NCBI GenBank assembly: GCA_947579605.1
Contig: OX388314.1
Location: 14,009,982 to 14,073,981 of the forward strand
DNA length: 64,000 nucleotides
Direction of reading: 5' to 3'
From: Athripsodes cinereus
Taxonomy: Eukaryota > Arthropoda > Insecta > Trichoptera > Leptoceridae
The number at the start of each line of letters is the position of its first letter. Positions within the stretch are counted from its first letter, which is position 1. The position numbers and the translations under genes were made by a program. The notes under the pieces were generated by a model. That model made no database searches. It had not been told where the DNA came from and saw nothing but the letters and a program-made list of their open reading frames with translations. Shown here piece after piece: positions 23,791 through 34,224 of the stretch.

Positions 23791-23856
23791 AGCGCCCTTG
23801 AGGTGGATTTTTTTCACAAAACGGCGCTTTACAAATCATCCAAATAATAATAATAA
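23791..23856 (+). promoter_or_regulatory. Conserved L2 3' hairpin and AAT-repeat tail
   Basis: AGCGCC (23791-23796) can pair with GGCGCT (23823-23828), ten bases after the stop codon. TTTACAAATC and an (AAT)n tail follow. In L2-type LINEs the 3' stem-loop is the element recognised by the reverse transcriptase when it starts copying. The same two strands are retained in independent copies at 8.93 and 27.17 kb while the loop sequence changes, which supports a structural role. Confidence 0.65.
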
Positions 23857-25779
23857 ATGTACTTCATTTATTTATTGACGCCTAACTATGAAAAATTATG
23901 CACATCACAAATATATCATACCTTTAATAAGCAATATGGAATCTATTAACAAGTATACGCCTCACAGTTAATATTAAAATCTAAAATGTAATTAGAATTC
24001 CTCGTTTATTGCTGCTAAGGTAAATTAAAAAAAAAAAAAAACGCTTTTAGTTAACACCCATGACTCCATCTTCAGGCGATTAGAAAAAACATTCTAGTCT
24101 CCGTAAGTGTAATTAATGAAGTCACATGGAAGTTAACTAAATTACCTCCGGTTAACAATATCAACATTTTATTACAGGTTCCAGGTCCTCTAATCACAAA
24201 GCCGCTCCAAGCCATGATTTCCAATACACATGTTTGACACATGCCCTTGTCAGCTTTTACTAGGACGGCTCACATAGTATTTTTTTTGGTGGTGTTATAT
24301 TTTGTTATGAATATTACAATACTTTTCAATACGTAATTTTTTGTTGTTGATAAAGTGTACAACACCAGAAGGGGTGAGCGGTAAACTGGGACAGTTCCTC
24401 CCCATAGGGTCACGGAAATAGAAAGAATGTAGACAAAATTACTTTTAAAGTGTGGGAGAAGTATAAAAGTAGAGGAACATATCAAGCAAAATGAGAGCAA
24501 AAGAAGAATAATTAAATTTTCCAGGCTGATCCCTCCCTTCCTAGAAGACATCCTGGATACGCCCTTTGTACAATGCACATATTATGTAGCTATGTAATAC
24601 CAAATTTTGATTATTATTATATTGACATCCTAACTAGTATCGAGATAATATTAAGTAATGTACGAGATATTACATAGTAATGTAAATATTATATAATAAG
24701 GATAGAATTGTATAGAATAGAAGGTATTAGGAATGTTATTTAATATATTGTGTGTGTGTGTATGAGTATAGAGAACTGGGATTGTGATAGCGATGATGAT
24801 GATAATGATTAGTCACAAATAATAATAATACTACTACGAGTATGTATGTACATAATATGAAGGAGGCGACTTCTTGGAAAATTGCCACCACCTCAGGGCT
24901 AGCAGAGCGATGATTTGAATGCAACACACTCCATTTGACCGGAGACATGCTTCATATTCAGGACGGAATGGGAAACAACCAACACAATGAGGAACTGGCA
25001 AGGAGCTTTTGCTTCAAAGAAATCCGACTCAAAGTTCATGCACCTATGTAACTTTTCCATGGAGTTCTTGGAATAGCTCTCCAACTCTTTCTGTAAATGT
25101 TGGAGAGTCCTGTAAATCGCAGATATTCGCTAAGCTTATACGTACGCAAAAGATGTGTAACTTCTACAACTCAGTGACAAAGTTTCGCTGCGGATATCTT
25201 GTTACGTTTTGTTATATCATGGTATTGGTATTTTAATTATATATTTCTTGTGGACTAAACAATCAATGCAGCAAATAAAAACGATACAATATTATAGTAT
25301 GGACCACAAAGTCTCCTTATATAATCCAACAATTAATCTTAATCGCAATTTATTTTGTAAAACTGTTTACCCATTAAGTAATTGGATATCACTATGCCCT
25401 TAACGAGATCTTATGATAAATTTCTGTGCATAAATTAGAATACTTGTCATATTTCTACTAAAGTTATACTAATCATTTGGTAAAAAAAACTTTCACTTGT
25501 GGTACAGCTGAATAGAGATTTAAAAATTTAGGATTATAATTTACATATTATTTAATAATATTTGATTTGTAGAAATGTTATTGAGTCGAGTACGTCTCTA
25601 AGTACGTTTCTGCGTTTAAGCACACATGCGTGTAACATAATGATTCCAGTTTTAATAATATGCATGTCATGACTGAGAAAAATTATCATACAATATGTTT
25701 AACCAACTTCATGTACTGAACCAGCAACTACAACAAAACGCGCATAATAACTAACTTCTTCCCTATACTACACAGCCAT
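23857..25779. other. AT-rich DNA with one GC-richer, unclassified patch
   Basis: Mostly featureless. Positions about 24845-25130 are clearly less AT-rich than their surroundings and hold overlapping minus-strand frames (one reads CMNFESDFFEAKAPCQFL; another, SPEVVAIFQEVASF). No family is recognised, and the reading shifts between frames, as in a decayed coding sequence. Around 24789 a GATGATGAT run resembles the tail of the LINE family at 17.8 kb, but no body is attached. Confidence 0.4.
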
Positions 25780-25913
25780 ACAGTAAAATCTTGTTGTAAC
25801 GTGTTGAGATTTAACGTAAATTTCACAATAACAAATAGTTCTACTTACAGTCAAATCTTGTTTTGACATAGTGAGATATAAAGTAAATTTCACAATAACA
25901 AATAGTTTCACTC
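25780..25913 (+). repeat. Tandem duplication, unit 67 bp
   Basis: Two adjacent units (25780-25846 and 25847-25913) begin ACAGT and share AAATTTCACAATAACAAATA. Weaker similarity extends on both sides (ACTTCTTCCCTATACTAC upstream, AATTCTTCTCTACAATATAC downstream), so the original repeat unit may have been larger. Confidence 0.75.
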
Positions 25914-26927
25914 ACAGCAAAATGCACTAGTACATAATAAGTAAATTCTTCTCTACAATATACTACAATTGCACATTTTACAGTTTTAGAAACTAGATCA
26001 AAACGGACATAATATTTTTTTACAATACACAATAGGTCATACAGTTAATTCATAGATATAACTATAGTTCCACAATAGCGATTCTTCTTACTGACTCACA
26101 TTGTATAAATGTAACTATAATAGTAAAAAAATTAAGAACGTACTGTACAACACTATAAAATAAATTATACTGATTTTTTTTTTAGAGCAGATCAAGATAA
26201 AACAAAGCTTTCATAATGAAGATATTTATTGATAAATTTAAAAAAAAACATGTTTAACCCTGAGACTTGTGCAAAACTATGCGATGCTATTTTGTGAAAA
26301 AAAAAAAGAATATTCTAGTATAAAATTATACTTTAAAGCTAAAACATAATCGTTATAACGAAATTTGACCAGATGCATACCTACGTTCATATTCTACCTA
26401 CATGCTATACTAATCTGTTTATATCCTACATACCATATAAGTAGTTAATATTATTTATTCATACAGCAATGTACGTATGTACCATTTTCCTACGTGTGTC
26501 TAATACTCTTATCTCTCTAATACTGTTTAGGAAAGTTTTTTCTATTGCTAAAACTCTATTATATGTTAATATTGTGAGACGTAGAGACATTATTAATTTA
26601 TTATTATTTTTATTGAAAGATGTTGGTAAAGACGAGAGAAAACAAATATGTTGAAATACTTTTATTTGTTTAGATATGCCAGAGAAGTAGCCTGGAGGCA
26701 ACAATGGATAAGGATTTCAAGACTAAGTACCCAGGCGCACTGGCCTTCTGACTTAACTAAGGACAGGGGGAAGATGTATGTAATTATGAAAAATAAATAC
26801 CGTACTAGTAAATCTAAATAAAGACATGAGACACGATATAAAATGACATACAACATTTATTTACAATAGTAATTTCTAGACTTCCCACTTTCATCATCAA
26901 GCATGTGCATTCGACCTCATATTTTCA
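25914..26927. other. AT-rich DNA, nothing recognised
   Basis: No supported gene. A short GC-richer patch (26690-26780) reads REVAWRQQWIRISRLST in one frame, but it stops soon after and has no recognised family. Confidence 0.4.
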
Positions 26928-27228
26928 ATGCAAATGGCACCATCGTGCCTCACAGAGCTTTGTCCCCTTGACTCGACCACTAGAAGACCTTTGCGCTCTA
27001 TGGAACTGGCCGTGAATAGACTTACTGAGCTCAATAGAGCCGGTAAGTCTAACTTTTACGAGAGGGCCTTTGGTGTTGTTAGACCGGTTATGTGGAATCG
27101 CCTACCGGTGCTGCTGAGAGATGGTCAGACGTTCACTAGCTTCAGAGGCAAACTTAAAACTGAACTCTTCACTGGCGCCCTTGAGACGGTCTAGGGACTG
27201 TAAAACGGCGTCATAAATAAAATAAAAT
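26928..27228 (+). pseudogene. L2-like LINE C-terminus and 3' end, 5'-truncated
   Basis: The frame ending at the TAG near 27192 carries SNFYERAFGVVRPVMWNRLP and FTSFRGKLKTELF. It matches position for position the C-terminal box RAFAISAPVVWNRLP ... SRFKNQLKTYLF of the L2-like LINE at 23.6 kb. The 3' sequence GGCGCCCTTGAGACGG ... AAAACGGCG and an AAATAAAAT tail follow, as in that element. The protein differs at many residues, so this is a related family or an older copy. Everything upstream of the last 85 residues is missing. Confidence 0.8.
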
Positions 27229-28425
27229 CATACAAAATCATCATCATTACAAAAAATAGATTCTACGAAAATAATTTAAAATTTCTATCTGCATTTTCAA
27301 AAGAAACGTTTAGGGCAAAGGGAGTGGAATGAGAATCAATAGTGTATGATCATTTTATATATTTCTGGTTAAATCGTTATTGAACTTAACATCGGAAATA
27401 TGCGGAGATCTTTCAAAGACTTTTTCTATGTAAAGTTGCATATTTTTAAGTATAGACATTATGATCATTACATATTTGTTCTCAGCTCTCACCAGAGCTG
27501 GGTGTCTATGCGTTAATCCGTAAATCGTTTGTAAAAAATAAAAAAAGCTATTTTCTTCTAAAAAGTTCTCACATTAGATTCGTTTCATTTAGTCGGCCAC
27601 CCTTTTACTTCACACCACAGTACTTCTCCCGGTTCTCTGAAATTAATACTTTCAAAAAGAAACTGAGCTAACTATGTGTTATATATTTGGATACTGACAA
27701 CACCAAGATTAGAAAGGTAAATAATTGTTGTTATTCAGATGACAGACCTCTTTACTTGTCAAACTGTGTAGAAAGAAGAACAGAATAAATTGTGTAAAAC
27801 AAGATCAAGCCTTTTTATTAAAAAAATACCACTTAACACTATCTATCTCAACCACCACGCAATCTTCCACGAGTGGGGTAGCCAGTAGATTTACTGCTTA
27901 TAATAAACATGAAGATGTTATATTCTCAGAGTCTCAATTTTTTTAGATATTCATGATGATACTACTTCATCATCTTCTTCATGTGTCTTCTCGAGTTCCT
28001 AAGTTGGGTAGCCAGAAACAGTTCTTTGACGCTCCTTATTTCTGTTCATTCATACATGCGAATTGATAAGATTAAGATGAACGATTAACAAAGTTCATTT
28101 TTTTGATTAACCTTATCCAGCTCTGGTAATCATATGACCCTGGAATGGCAGCGGGTAAAAGCTGTAAGTTATGATGCTTCCTGGAATGGGGTACATTTGT
28201 TCTTTGTAATGATGCATGTAATGATAAGCGGTTTAAGAATATGTACATTATAATGTAGGTACTCTACTACATAGATAATAAATATGTTTTGCTTTAACAT
28301 AAGAAATTGATTACACGTAAAACATCGTTATGATCATCTTACATTATAATCTGTCTATGTAGACACATATTAGACTTATGCTAGGATAGATCCATCTAGT
28401 TGGATAATCCAATTTCTATGCTTGC
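27229..28425. other. AT-rich DNA with a decayed SINE family 1 piece
   Basis: At 27852-27940, CACGAGTGGGGTAGCCAGTA followed by TAATAAACATGAAGAT resembles the complement of the SINE family 1 3' half, heavily diverged. A second GTTGGGTAGCCAG near 28002 may be another scrap. Otherwise nothing is supported. Confidence 0.4.
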
Positions 28426-28459
28426 AGTAATTGTAAAAAAAAAAAAAAAAGTAATTGTA
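28426..28459. repeat. 10-bp direct repeat flanking pure poly(A)
   Basis: AGTAATTGTA at 28426-28435 and 28450-28459 flank only a run of A. This looks like a retro-insertion that delivered nothing but its tail, parallel to the case at 928-993. Confidence 0.5.
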
Positions 28460-28470
28460 TTGAGAGTAAC

Positions 28471-28652
28471 AGAACAAGAGGACGCGCATTAATGAGATGG
28501 AGAGACCAGCTAAAGGAGGGAACAGAAGGGACCTTGCAAAATGCCCTCGAAAAGGCTGAGGATCCGGATCACTAGAAACATTGTGTTTAAATACAAATAA
28601 TGGTCATGATCCTTAGCAATAAGGGAATGACAGAAAAGAAGAAGAAGAATGA
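28471..28652 (+). mobile_element. LINE 3' end with (GAA)n tail
   Basis: One frame reads RGRALMRWRDQLKEG, then LQNALEKAEDPDH. This is the RGRPxxRWxDQ ... AxDRxxW pattern found near the C-terminus of RTE-like insect LINEs. A non-coding part ending AGAAAAGAAGAAGAAGAAT follows as tail. The critical aromatic after DPD/DRD is lost and the copy is severely 5'-truncated. Confidence 0.6.
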
Positions 28653-30431
28653 TAGTAAGATTGTGTTTAATAAATAATTAAATAAAAATATTTAATGTCT
28701 TCAAATGCTTCCAGGCAATAAAACTGAGTTCTAGAAGGCTTTTCTTTTGTTAAACTCTCATTCTTGTGTTTTGATGTTCCAACTACCAAATAAAATACAA
28801 TAAAGACAAATCAAATAAAAAACAATACACACGAAAATAAAGCCTGAAAGCGGGATTATTCCTCAAGTGACTCTTCTCCAGCCGACATTTTTTCACGACT
28901 AGGCGATAAGTTTTATCATTAAAACTCATGACTTATATCTTTCTAAGTCACCTTCTCTGAAAACATTGTTGTGAGACTGGAGTATCTAATATGAAAGAGG
29001 AGCTAGGAATATTTTTGATATTTACAAGACTATCTATAGTTTCTTCCTGTTTCTATTCAGAAAATAATATCTTGTCACCTTTCTATTTCTCACTTTATTT
29101 CTCTTATAAGAAATAAACCAATTTTTTTAACTTGTAATACAGAAAATATTCAAAAATATTTATCTATGACTAGACACTACTTACATATTATATTCTACTT
29201 AATAAACTCTACAATAGCTCATAGTACACGAGAGAGAAAGTTGTAGGTACTGTTTCCAAAGTGTCATAAAATACTGGATGGTAATCCTAAGTTATATCGA
29301 AATATAAATGTCGATGTATTCTTTACGATAAAATGAAGCATTAATGTTTTCTCTAACGCTATATTTTATTTATTTATTCATTTTACATATCCATGGCGTG
29401 AGCCTTTTACATGTTATACAATATAAAACAAGAAAAAAAAAACAAATCAAAATTCTCATTCACAACAGAGTTGGAGCAAGACAAGAGCAGCAATCATAAA
29501 ACTAATAAAATTAGTCAAATCAAATCATTCTATTGTGGATGAAAATATTGGAGTATGAGTAAAGAATAAAATGTTTAGTAATATGTCAAGAATAAAATTT
29601 GCAATATAGTAAAGAGATGATGTGAAGAAAAAATTTTAAATTTATAATAAACGTAATTAATAATTGAACTGTCATAATTATTTATTATACCTAAATTATC
29701 GTAATTGAGTTTTTAGATTGGTAAACATGACTACAAAAAGTGGCGTATAACCACCAAAACCTTTTTGCATTTTGCACTCTGTGATTTTGAAATTCAGCAG
29801 AAAGACTAAATATTTTATAAGGTATATATCAATATTATTGTTGTTTTGTTTCAATAAACTCTGTGTCATCTAGGGCTTTGCGGCCAATGCGTTGCGCACA
29901 TAGAGCGAAAAGTAAAAAAACACCCTTTCAAACGTTTGTTTCCATCGTCGTGACAAACGTCTATAATATGATATAAGGAAAATATCAGTAATGGTGAGAC
30001 ATTACATTCAGCAGTGTCAACGGCCTGTTCACCTCAGTAGTTACGCAACTCATCAGTTCCTCATACTACTATCAGGGTAATACAATAAATATCCATAGAA
30101 TCTGCTAAAGGAGTCAGAAATGTTTGCATCATTTACTTACCAAATAATAGGAGATGGCAATACGATAAATATGAGACCAAATGCTAAACAAAGAAGATAT
30201 CAATGATTTAAAGAAACGAGTTTTCTGACTCTGTTTCAATTAATAGTGATAATTAATATAAAGCAAGACGTTTAAGTAACACGTTTCTTCAAATCATGTC
30301 GCGAAAGTATCACATTGTTAATGTCACTAATATTAAGAAGATATCAATTTTTGCGTTACATTCTTTTCTAGCCGGTCAAAGTTCAAATCATTTTCTTCCA
30401 AAGTCTACTACTACTGCAACTATTATTTTCC
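28653..30431. other. AT-rich DNA, nothing recognised
   Basis: No supported gene, element or structure. The stretch is AT-rich with poly(A) runs. Confidence 0.45.
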
Positions 30432-30651
30432 TACTAAGGCATATCCCACAATTAGAGTAGCCGGCAGACCAGCCGCATGCAATAAACATGCAAGCCGTCT
30501 TCTCAGTGCCAACAAAATATTAAGACATTTAGGATGGATGGCAAAACTTGTCGCTGAATTTAAAATGTAAAATGTCTGTATTTTTTCGAACACCTGCCTT
30601 TTACAGAACTTTCGAAAACTCACGGAAAAAAGTGTGAGACTACTGTGAAAT
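30432..30651 (-). repeat. SINE family 1, copy K
   Basis: Nearly complete reverse copy. GGCATATCCCACAATTAGAG, GTAGCCGGCAGACC, AAACATGCAAGC, TTCGAACACCTGCCTTTTAC and ACTTTCGAAAACTCACGG are the complement of consensus blocks, in order. A 66-codon frame inside it resembles the frame in the 32.8 kb copy, but this only reflects shared repeat ancestry. Confidence 0.75.
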
Positions 30652-31195
30652 CAAATTATAGTAAATTAGTACTACTGTCAATGATAACAACGTGTTCACA
30701 AGAGGAACGAAGAGGGCTGAAAGATGGTGTTGATAAGATGATATCATAACGTAACACTATTTTCAGATCTTTTTTTATATTTTAATTGTAGGCTAGTACA
30801 CAATAATATTATAATTTTTGATGAATTGGGTAGGCACCTATAGGTATTGTTTATATTATTTTAATAATATAGTATGGAGCATTTTAAAAGTACTTAGTTT
30901 TATATTTTTACAATAATAAAGGGATAATAATATTGTACTATTAGTGATGGCACATATATTATGTACAGTGAAGGAAATTAAAATACTTACTCTATGCTTC
31001 ATATTTCTATGCATTTATTCAACCAATCCCAAAAATCTTGATTGGATCAAATTGCTTAAAAATAATGTCGTATATAAACAAAATCGATCTTCGATGTGGG
31101 TAAAATAATACTGCTCACTTTACAAGGAATAATTAATGAAAATTAATCCTCTATAATAGTTAAAACCTAATATGATTAATATACATATGTATGTA
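30652..31195. other. AT-rich DNA, nothing recognised
   Basis: No supported gene or repeat. Confidence 0.45.
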
Positions 31196-31201
31196 TTTAT
31201 T
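31196..31201 (-). promoter_or_regulatory. Candidate polyadenylation signal AATAAA
   Basis: AATAAA on the minus strand, about 20 bases after the stop of the candidate exon. AATAAA is common by chance in DNA this AT-rich, so it counts only together with the exon. Confidence 0.35.
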
Positions 31202-31219
31202 AGGACAATTACACATTTC

Positions 31220-31467
31220 TTACTTCCTTGTCAGTCTGAAATTTTCCATTTCAATACGTAACTTTGTTATTTCTTTGAATCCCATCTTCAGGACTGCTCC
31301 ATCAGCATCTAGGTTCTTCTTACACCCTGTGCCAGAAAATAATTTGATGTCAATCAATGTATATCGGTCAAATGCTAGAAGATAATAATGCGCTGTAGCA
31401 ACTACTTCTGAAGAACCAAAAAGACTGACAGGTGACAAAAAAGAGAGGAGAATGAGAGTTGAGCTCA
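31220..31467 (-). CDS. Candidate 3'-terminal exon or small gene, product unknown
   Basis: On the minus strand an ATG (31467-31465) opens an 82-codon frame ending in TAA (31222-31220). The later part reads EVVATAHYYLLAFDRYTLID, then KLFSGTGCKKNLDADGAV and MGFKEITKLRIEMENFRLTR. It is charged, varied and unlike the Leu/Ile/Asn-rich chance frames nearby, and local GC is higher. An AATAAA lies at 31201-31196, about 20 bases beyond the stop. The first 15 codons could be a signal peptide, but the same bases form a polypyrimidine tract ending CACCTGTCAG, a good splice acceptor. The better model is therefore a terminal exon starting near 31424 (alternative CTTCAG acceptor, start 31407). I do not recognise the family. 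A decayed or chance frame remains possible. Confidence 0.4.
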
Positions 31468-32084
31468 TTATAGGCAATAAATATACTAGATGTTGACCTT
31501 ATAAAGATGATTATGTCACAGTGAAAAAACAGAAGAGATCAGTAATTAAGAAACTCTTATAACTAAGTATCGTAGATACTGCGTAGGCGCATGCGACATT
31601 GGTTTTAAGATGTATCGTTTTTTTCTGACCCTGATAGTACTTGAAAGATAATATGAGATAGCGTTTTATAAATAACATCACTTATATTTTATTGTATGGA
31701 TATAAAATTTATATAATGATAATTAATACCTTAGTAAAATCAGGTACCCAACGTTAATGGGCACCTTGCTTATATTAAAACTGTTGAGAGGATGAAAACC
31801 ATTTATAGCATTAAGATACTAACACTGCATAATAATAAATTCTAGAGGATTGTTTGTGTCTGTGTTTACGATTACATTTATTTTACGATGTTTCATAAAG
31901 GTTATAACTAGTATATTCTATGTTATAGGTATTTATACTCATTATTATATACATATAATCAACTTCAAATATGTAAATACATTAGAATTGTACCTATTTT
32001 AGTCAAACTCTATTTTAATTTATGTTAAGAAACTCATGATTTTTATTTTACTATTTTGCTAATTTTGTGAATTGGCGTCGTGAT

Positions 32085-32290
32085 CTGTGGAGTTCTCAGA
32101 AAGAATGTAATATCTCCCACTCATTTCTGCGAGTTTTCGCGCGTCCTGTAAAAGGTTGAATTTCATTAAATATCACGAATAATACAATTACCATCTTCTT
32201 TTCAACGATGAGGCCACCACCTGAATATCTTACTTTTTCTACAACTCAAAGAGGACGGCCTGGCTACCCTACTTATGAGAAAATGCCATG
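32085..32290 (+). repeat. SINE family 1, copy C
   Basis: GTGGAGTTCTC, ATCTCCCACTCATTTCTGCG, GTCCTGTAAAAGG, AACGATGAGG, CCTGAATATCTT and CTGGCTACCCTACTTATGAG are in consensus order. The middle is shortened and the tail is lost. It confirms that the family's 5' region begins with a GTGGAG word, as in the copies at 32.7 and 49.7 kb. Confidence 0.7.
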
Positions 32291-32733
32291 TTGGTAGGAA
32301 TGAATGATTTTTTCTGTAAAAATTGATGTCTACGGCGAATACATAAGTCTAGTAGACAATAATAATAATATTAGGTATAAGATTGTAATCAGTTTAGATT
32401 AAGTGATAAAATAATGAGATAATCATAGGTTCGTGGGAGGTAATGTGCATGGGCAGAATGCATAATTAATGAATCCATAACAATCTGCATGCCTCCTTCT
32501 ATCATCAACACAACACAAAGCTTCTTTGTACTATAAAGTACAGTAATATAAACTTATGTACCAACAAACAGATATACAAGATTATTATAACAAATACTTA
32601 AACTTTAAAGTAACCTCTTAAGCTAGCAGAGCATCAAAGTAATAACATTATTCGCCTACATTTTTCAACAGAATATGACGATTCGCAGATTGAAGGCGAA
32701 ATCTCTAAAGTTATTTGAGTTATTATAGAGAAT

Positions 32734-33015
32734 TAATGTCAAAACCCGTGGAGCACCCGGTAAAGAATTAGTCTCCCACTCTTCTGCGTAAGTTTTCGAG
32801 TGTCCTGTAAAAGGCAGGTGTTCGAAAAAATTAAGACATTTTACTTCTTAAATTCAGCGATGAGGCTTGCCACCCATCCTGAATGTCTTGATTTTATATT
32901 GGCACGAAGAGGACAGTTTGCATGTTTCTTACATGCAGCTGATCTGCTGGCTACCCCACTTGTGGGATATGCCGTGATGGTATAGTAGTATAGTAGTAGT
33001 AGTAATGTCAAAACC
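32734..33015 (+). mobile_element. SINE family 1, best copy with 13-bp target-site duplication
   Basis: The element body (32747-33002, 256 bp) is flanked by a perfect 13-bp direct repeat, TAATGTCAAAACC, at 32734-32746 and 33003-33015. Its order is CGTGGAGCACC, GTCTCCCACTCTTCTGCG, AAGTTTTCGAGTGTCCTG, AAAAGGCAGGTGTTCGA, TTCAGCGATGAGGCTTGCC, CATCCTGAATGTCTTGA, TTTGCATGTTTCTTACATGC, GGCTACCCCACTTGTGGG, GCCGTGATGGTATAGTAG and a TAG-repeat tail. There are no terminal inverted repeats. Body plus microsatellite tail plus TSD is the signature of target-primed retrotransposition. No clear polymerase III A-box is seen; GGTGTTCGAAAA resembles a B-box only weakly. It could alternatively be the 3' end of an unidentified LINE. 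A 61-codon frame inside is not conserved in other copies. Confidence 0.85.
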
Positions 33016-33206
33016 AATCAGACAATGATTTAAGAATAATGTTAACGCAATGTAGCATTGTGCAAAATTTTATCGCTAAGTGAAAAAAGTGTCGGAATGA
33101 TTATATTGGCTCTAGGCTGATAAAAGTGATCACTTTCGGGATCCATGAAAAATGTCCATCATGTTATCATAATTATGAGGTCCACAAAAAGAGAAACATT
33201 ATTTTA

Positions 33207-33246
33207 ATGCAAACCATAGAATCAAACATTTTTCTATGGTTTGCAT
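33207..33246. repeat. Perfect 15-bp inverted repeat, 10-base loop
   Basis: ATGCAAACCATAGAA (33207-33221) is followed by its exact complement (33232-33246). The arms are of mixed composition, so pairing by chance is less likely than for AT-only palindromes. It is too short for a typical insect pre-miRNA stem. Confidence 0.75.
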
Positions 33247-34148
33247 AGATTGGTAAATATTCTAACCATTTATTAGCGCCATTTAGACGGACGATCCTGA
33301 TATATTCGAAATCTAAAATACGAGATTCCAAAATAAAAAACAGCCTAAAACCAATTCGTAAGCTTTGGAACGCCTTTCTTACTTCTTCCGACTATATTAC
33401 ATTGTGTAAGCATGATTCTCCAATCAAGGTGTTTATATAGGCGCGTTGTGTCCAAATTCAATTAAACTATCTAAAAAAATGTAAATATCTAAAACAAACC
33501 GTCTAGGAACATTTTTAAATTAAGCAGAGAATTTTATCGGGTTTATTATTTCAAAAGTGGGTATTCTGAACAAAGGTATATCAAACTTCTGTGGTTGATT
33601 TACTAATATTTACAATGTTCAATATAGTAATTCAACGCCTTGTTTTCAAAATATACTCGTAAATATACATATATTGATTTATGCCACGTTGTTCTAATTG
33701 GGTAAGGCTCGAGTATTCCCATGAGATTCTTTATAACTTTCAGTCATTTTCGAAAAGGATCTTGATTTATCGAACATGGTCATGTTCTTTAGTTTTCGAC
33801 AAATCAAGAAATACTATTTGATACAAACCTTATACTCGTAATTTATGAGTAAAGATGTAATGTATCGACTAGGTATCTACCTACGTTATGTTTGCAAGTA
33901 ATCAAATGTACTTGTAAACCGTAGGCACACTGCGGGAAATGATGTTGTAACAAAGATTTGAGTAATAAAACAATTGATTTGAAAATTATAAATTTAACAA
34001 TGTTTTGATAATACTTAAAGATAAATCAGTATTACAGTATTTCCTACAAATTATTTGTATCCAGCGGTTAGTATACATTGCATGTCTCAACAATCACGAA
34101 CATTTATCACGTACATGAGGAGATACCTAACCTAACTACTTAATAACA

Positions 34149-34224
34149 TTGTTATAAAGTACATTTATATACTTTATGATATTTTTGTTATAAAGTACAT
34201 TTATATAGGTATTTCATGATATTT
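34149..34224 (+). repeat. Tandem duplication, unit about 37 bp
   Basis: TGTTATAAAGTACATTTATA occurs at about 34150 and 34185, each followed by TGATATTTT. Two diverged tandem units. Confidence 0.75.

Larger units (their letters stand above)
20290..23856 (+). mobile_element. L2/CR1-group LINE, apparently near full length
   Basis: A single long open frame (20638-23781) is preceded by a non-coding, somewhat GC-richer stretch beginning about CGTTCGCGCGCTTTC (20290), which may be the 5' UTR. It is followed by a 75-base 3' UTR with a hairpin and an AAT-repeat tail ending about 23856. The 5' boundary is inferred; I found no convincing target-site duplication around the tail. No separate first open frame is visible upstream, so this is either a one-ORF element or a copy truncated within a first ORF. 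Confidence 0.75.

Noticed and set aside
24785..24812. Another copy of the GATGAT-tailed LINE
   Set aside because: Only the simple repeat is present; the sequence before it does not match the LINE body.
30423..30623. Similar small proteins at 30.4-30.6 kb (minus) and 32.8-33.0 kb (plus)
   Set aside because: Both frames lie inside SINE family 1 copies. Their similarity is due to the shared repeat, and other copies break the frame.
32747..33002. Helitron or MITE interpretation of SINE family 1
   Set aside because: No TC...CTRR ends, no terminal inverted repeats, and clear 13-15 bp TSDs with a microsatellite tail favour retrotransposition.
33207..33246. microRNA precursor
   Set aside because: The stem of 15 pairs is too short for a Drosha/Dicer substrate.
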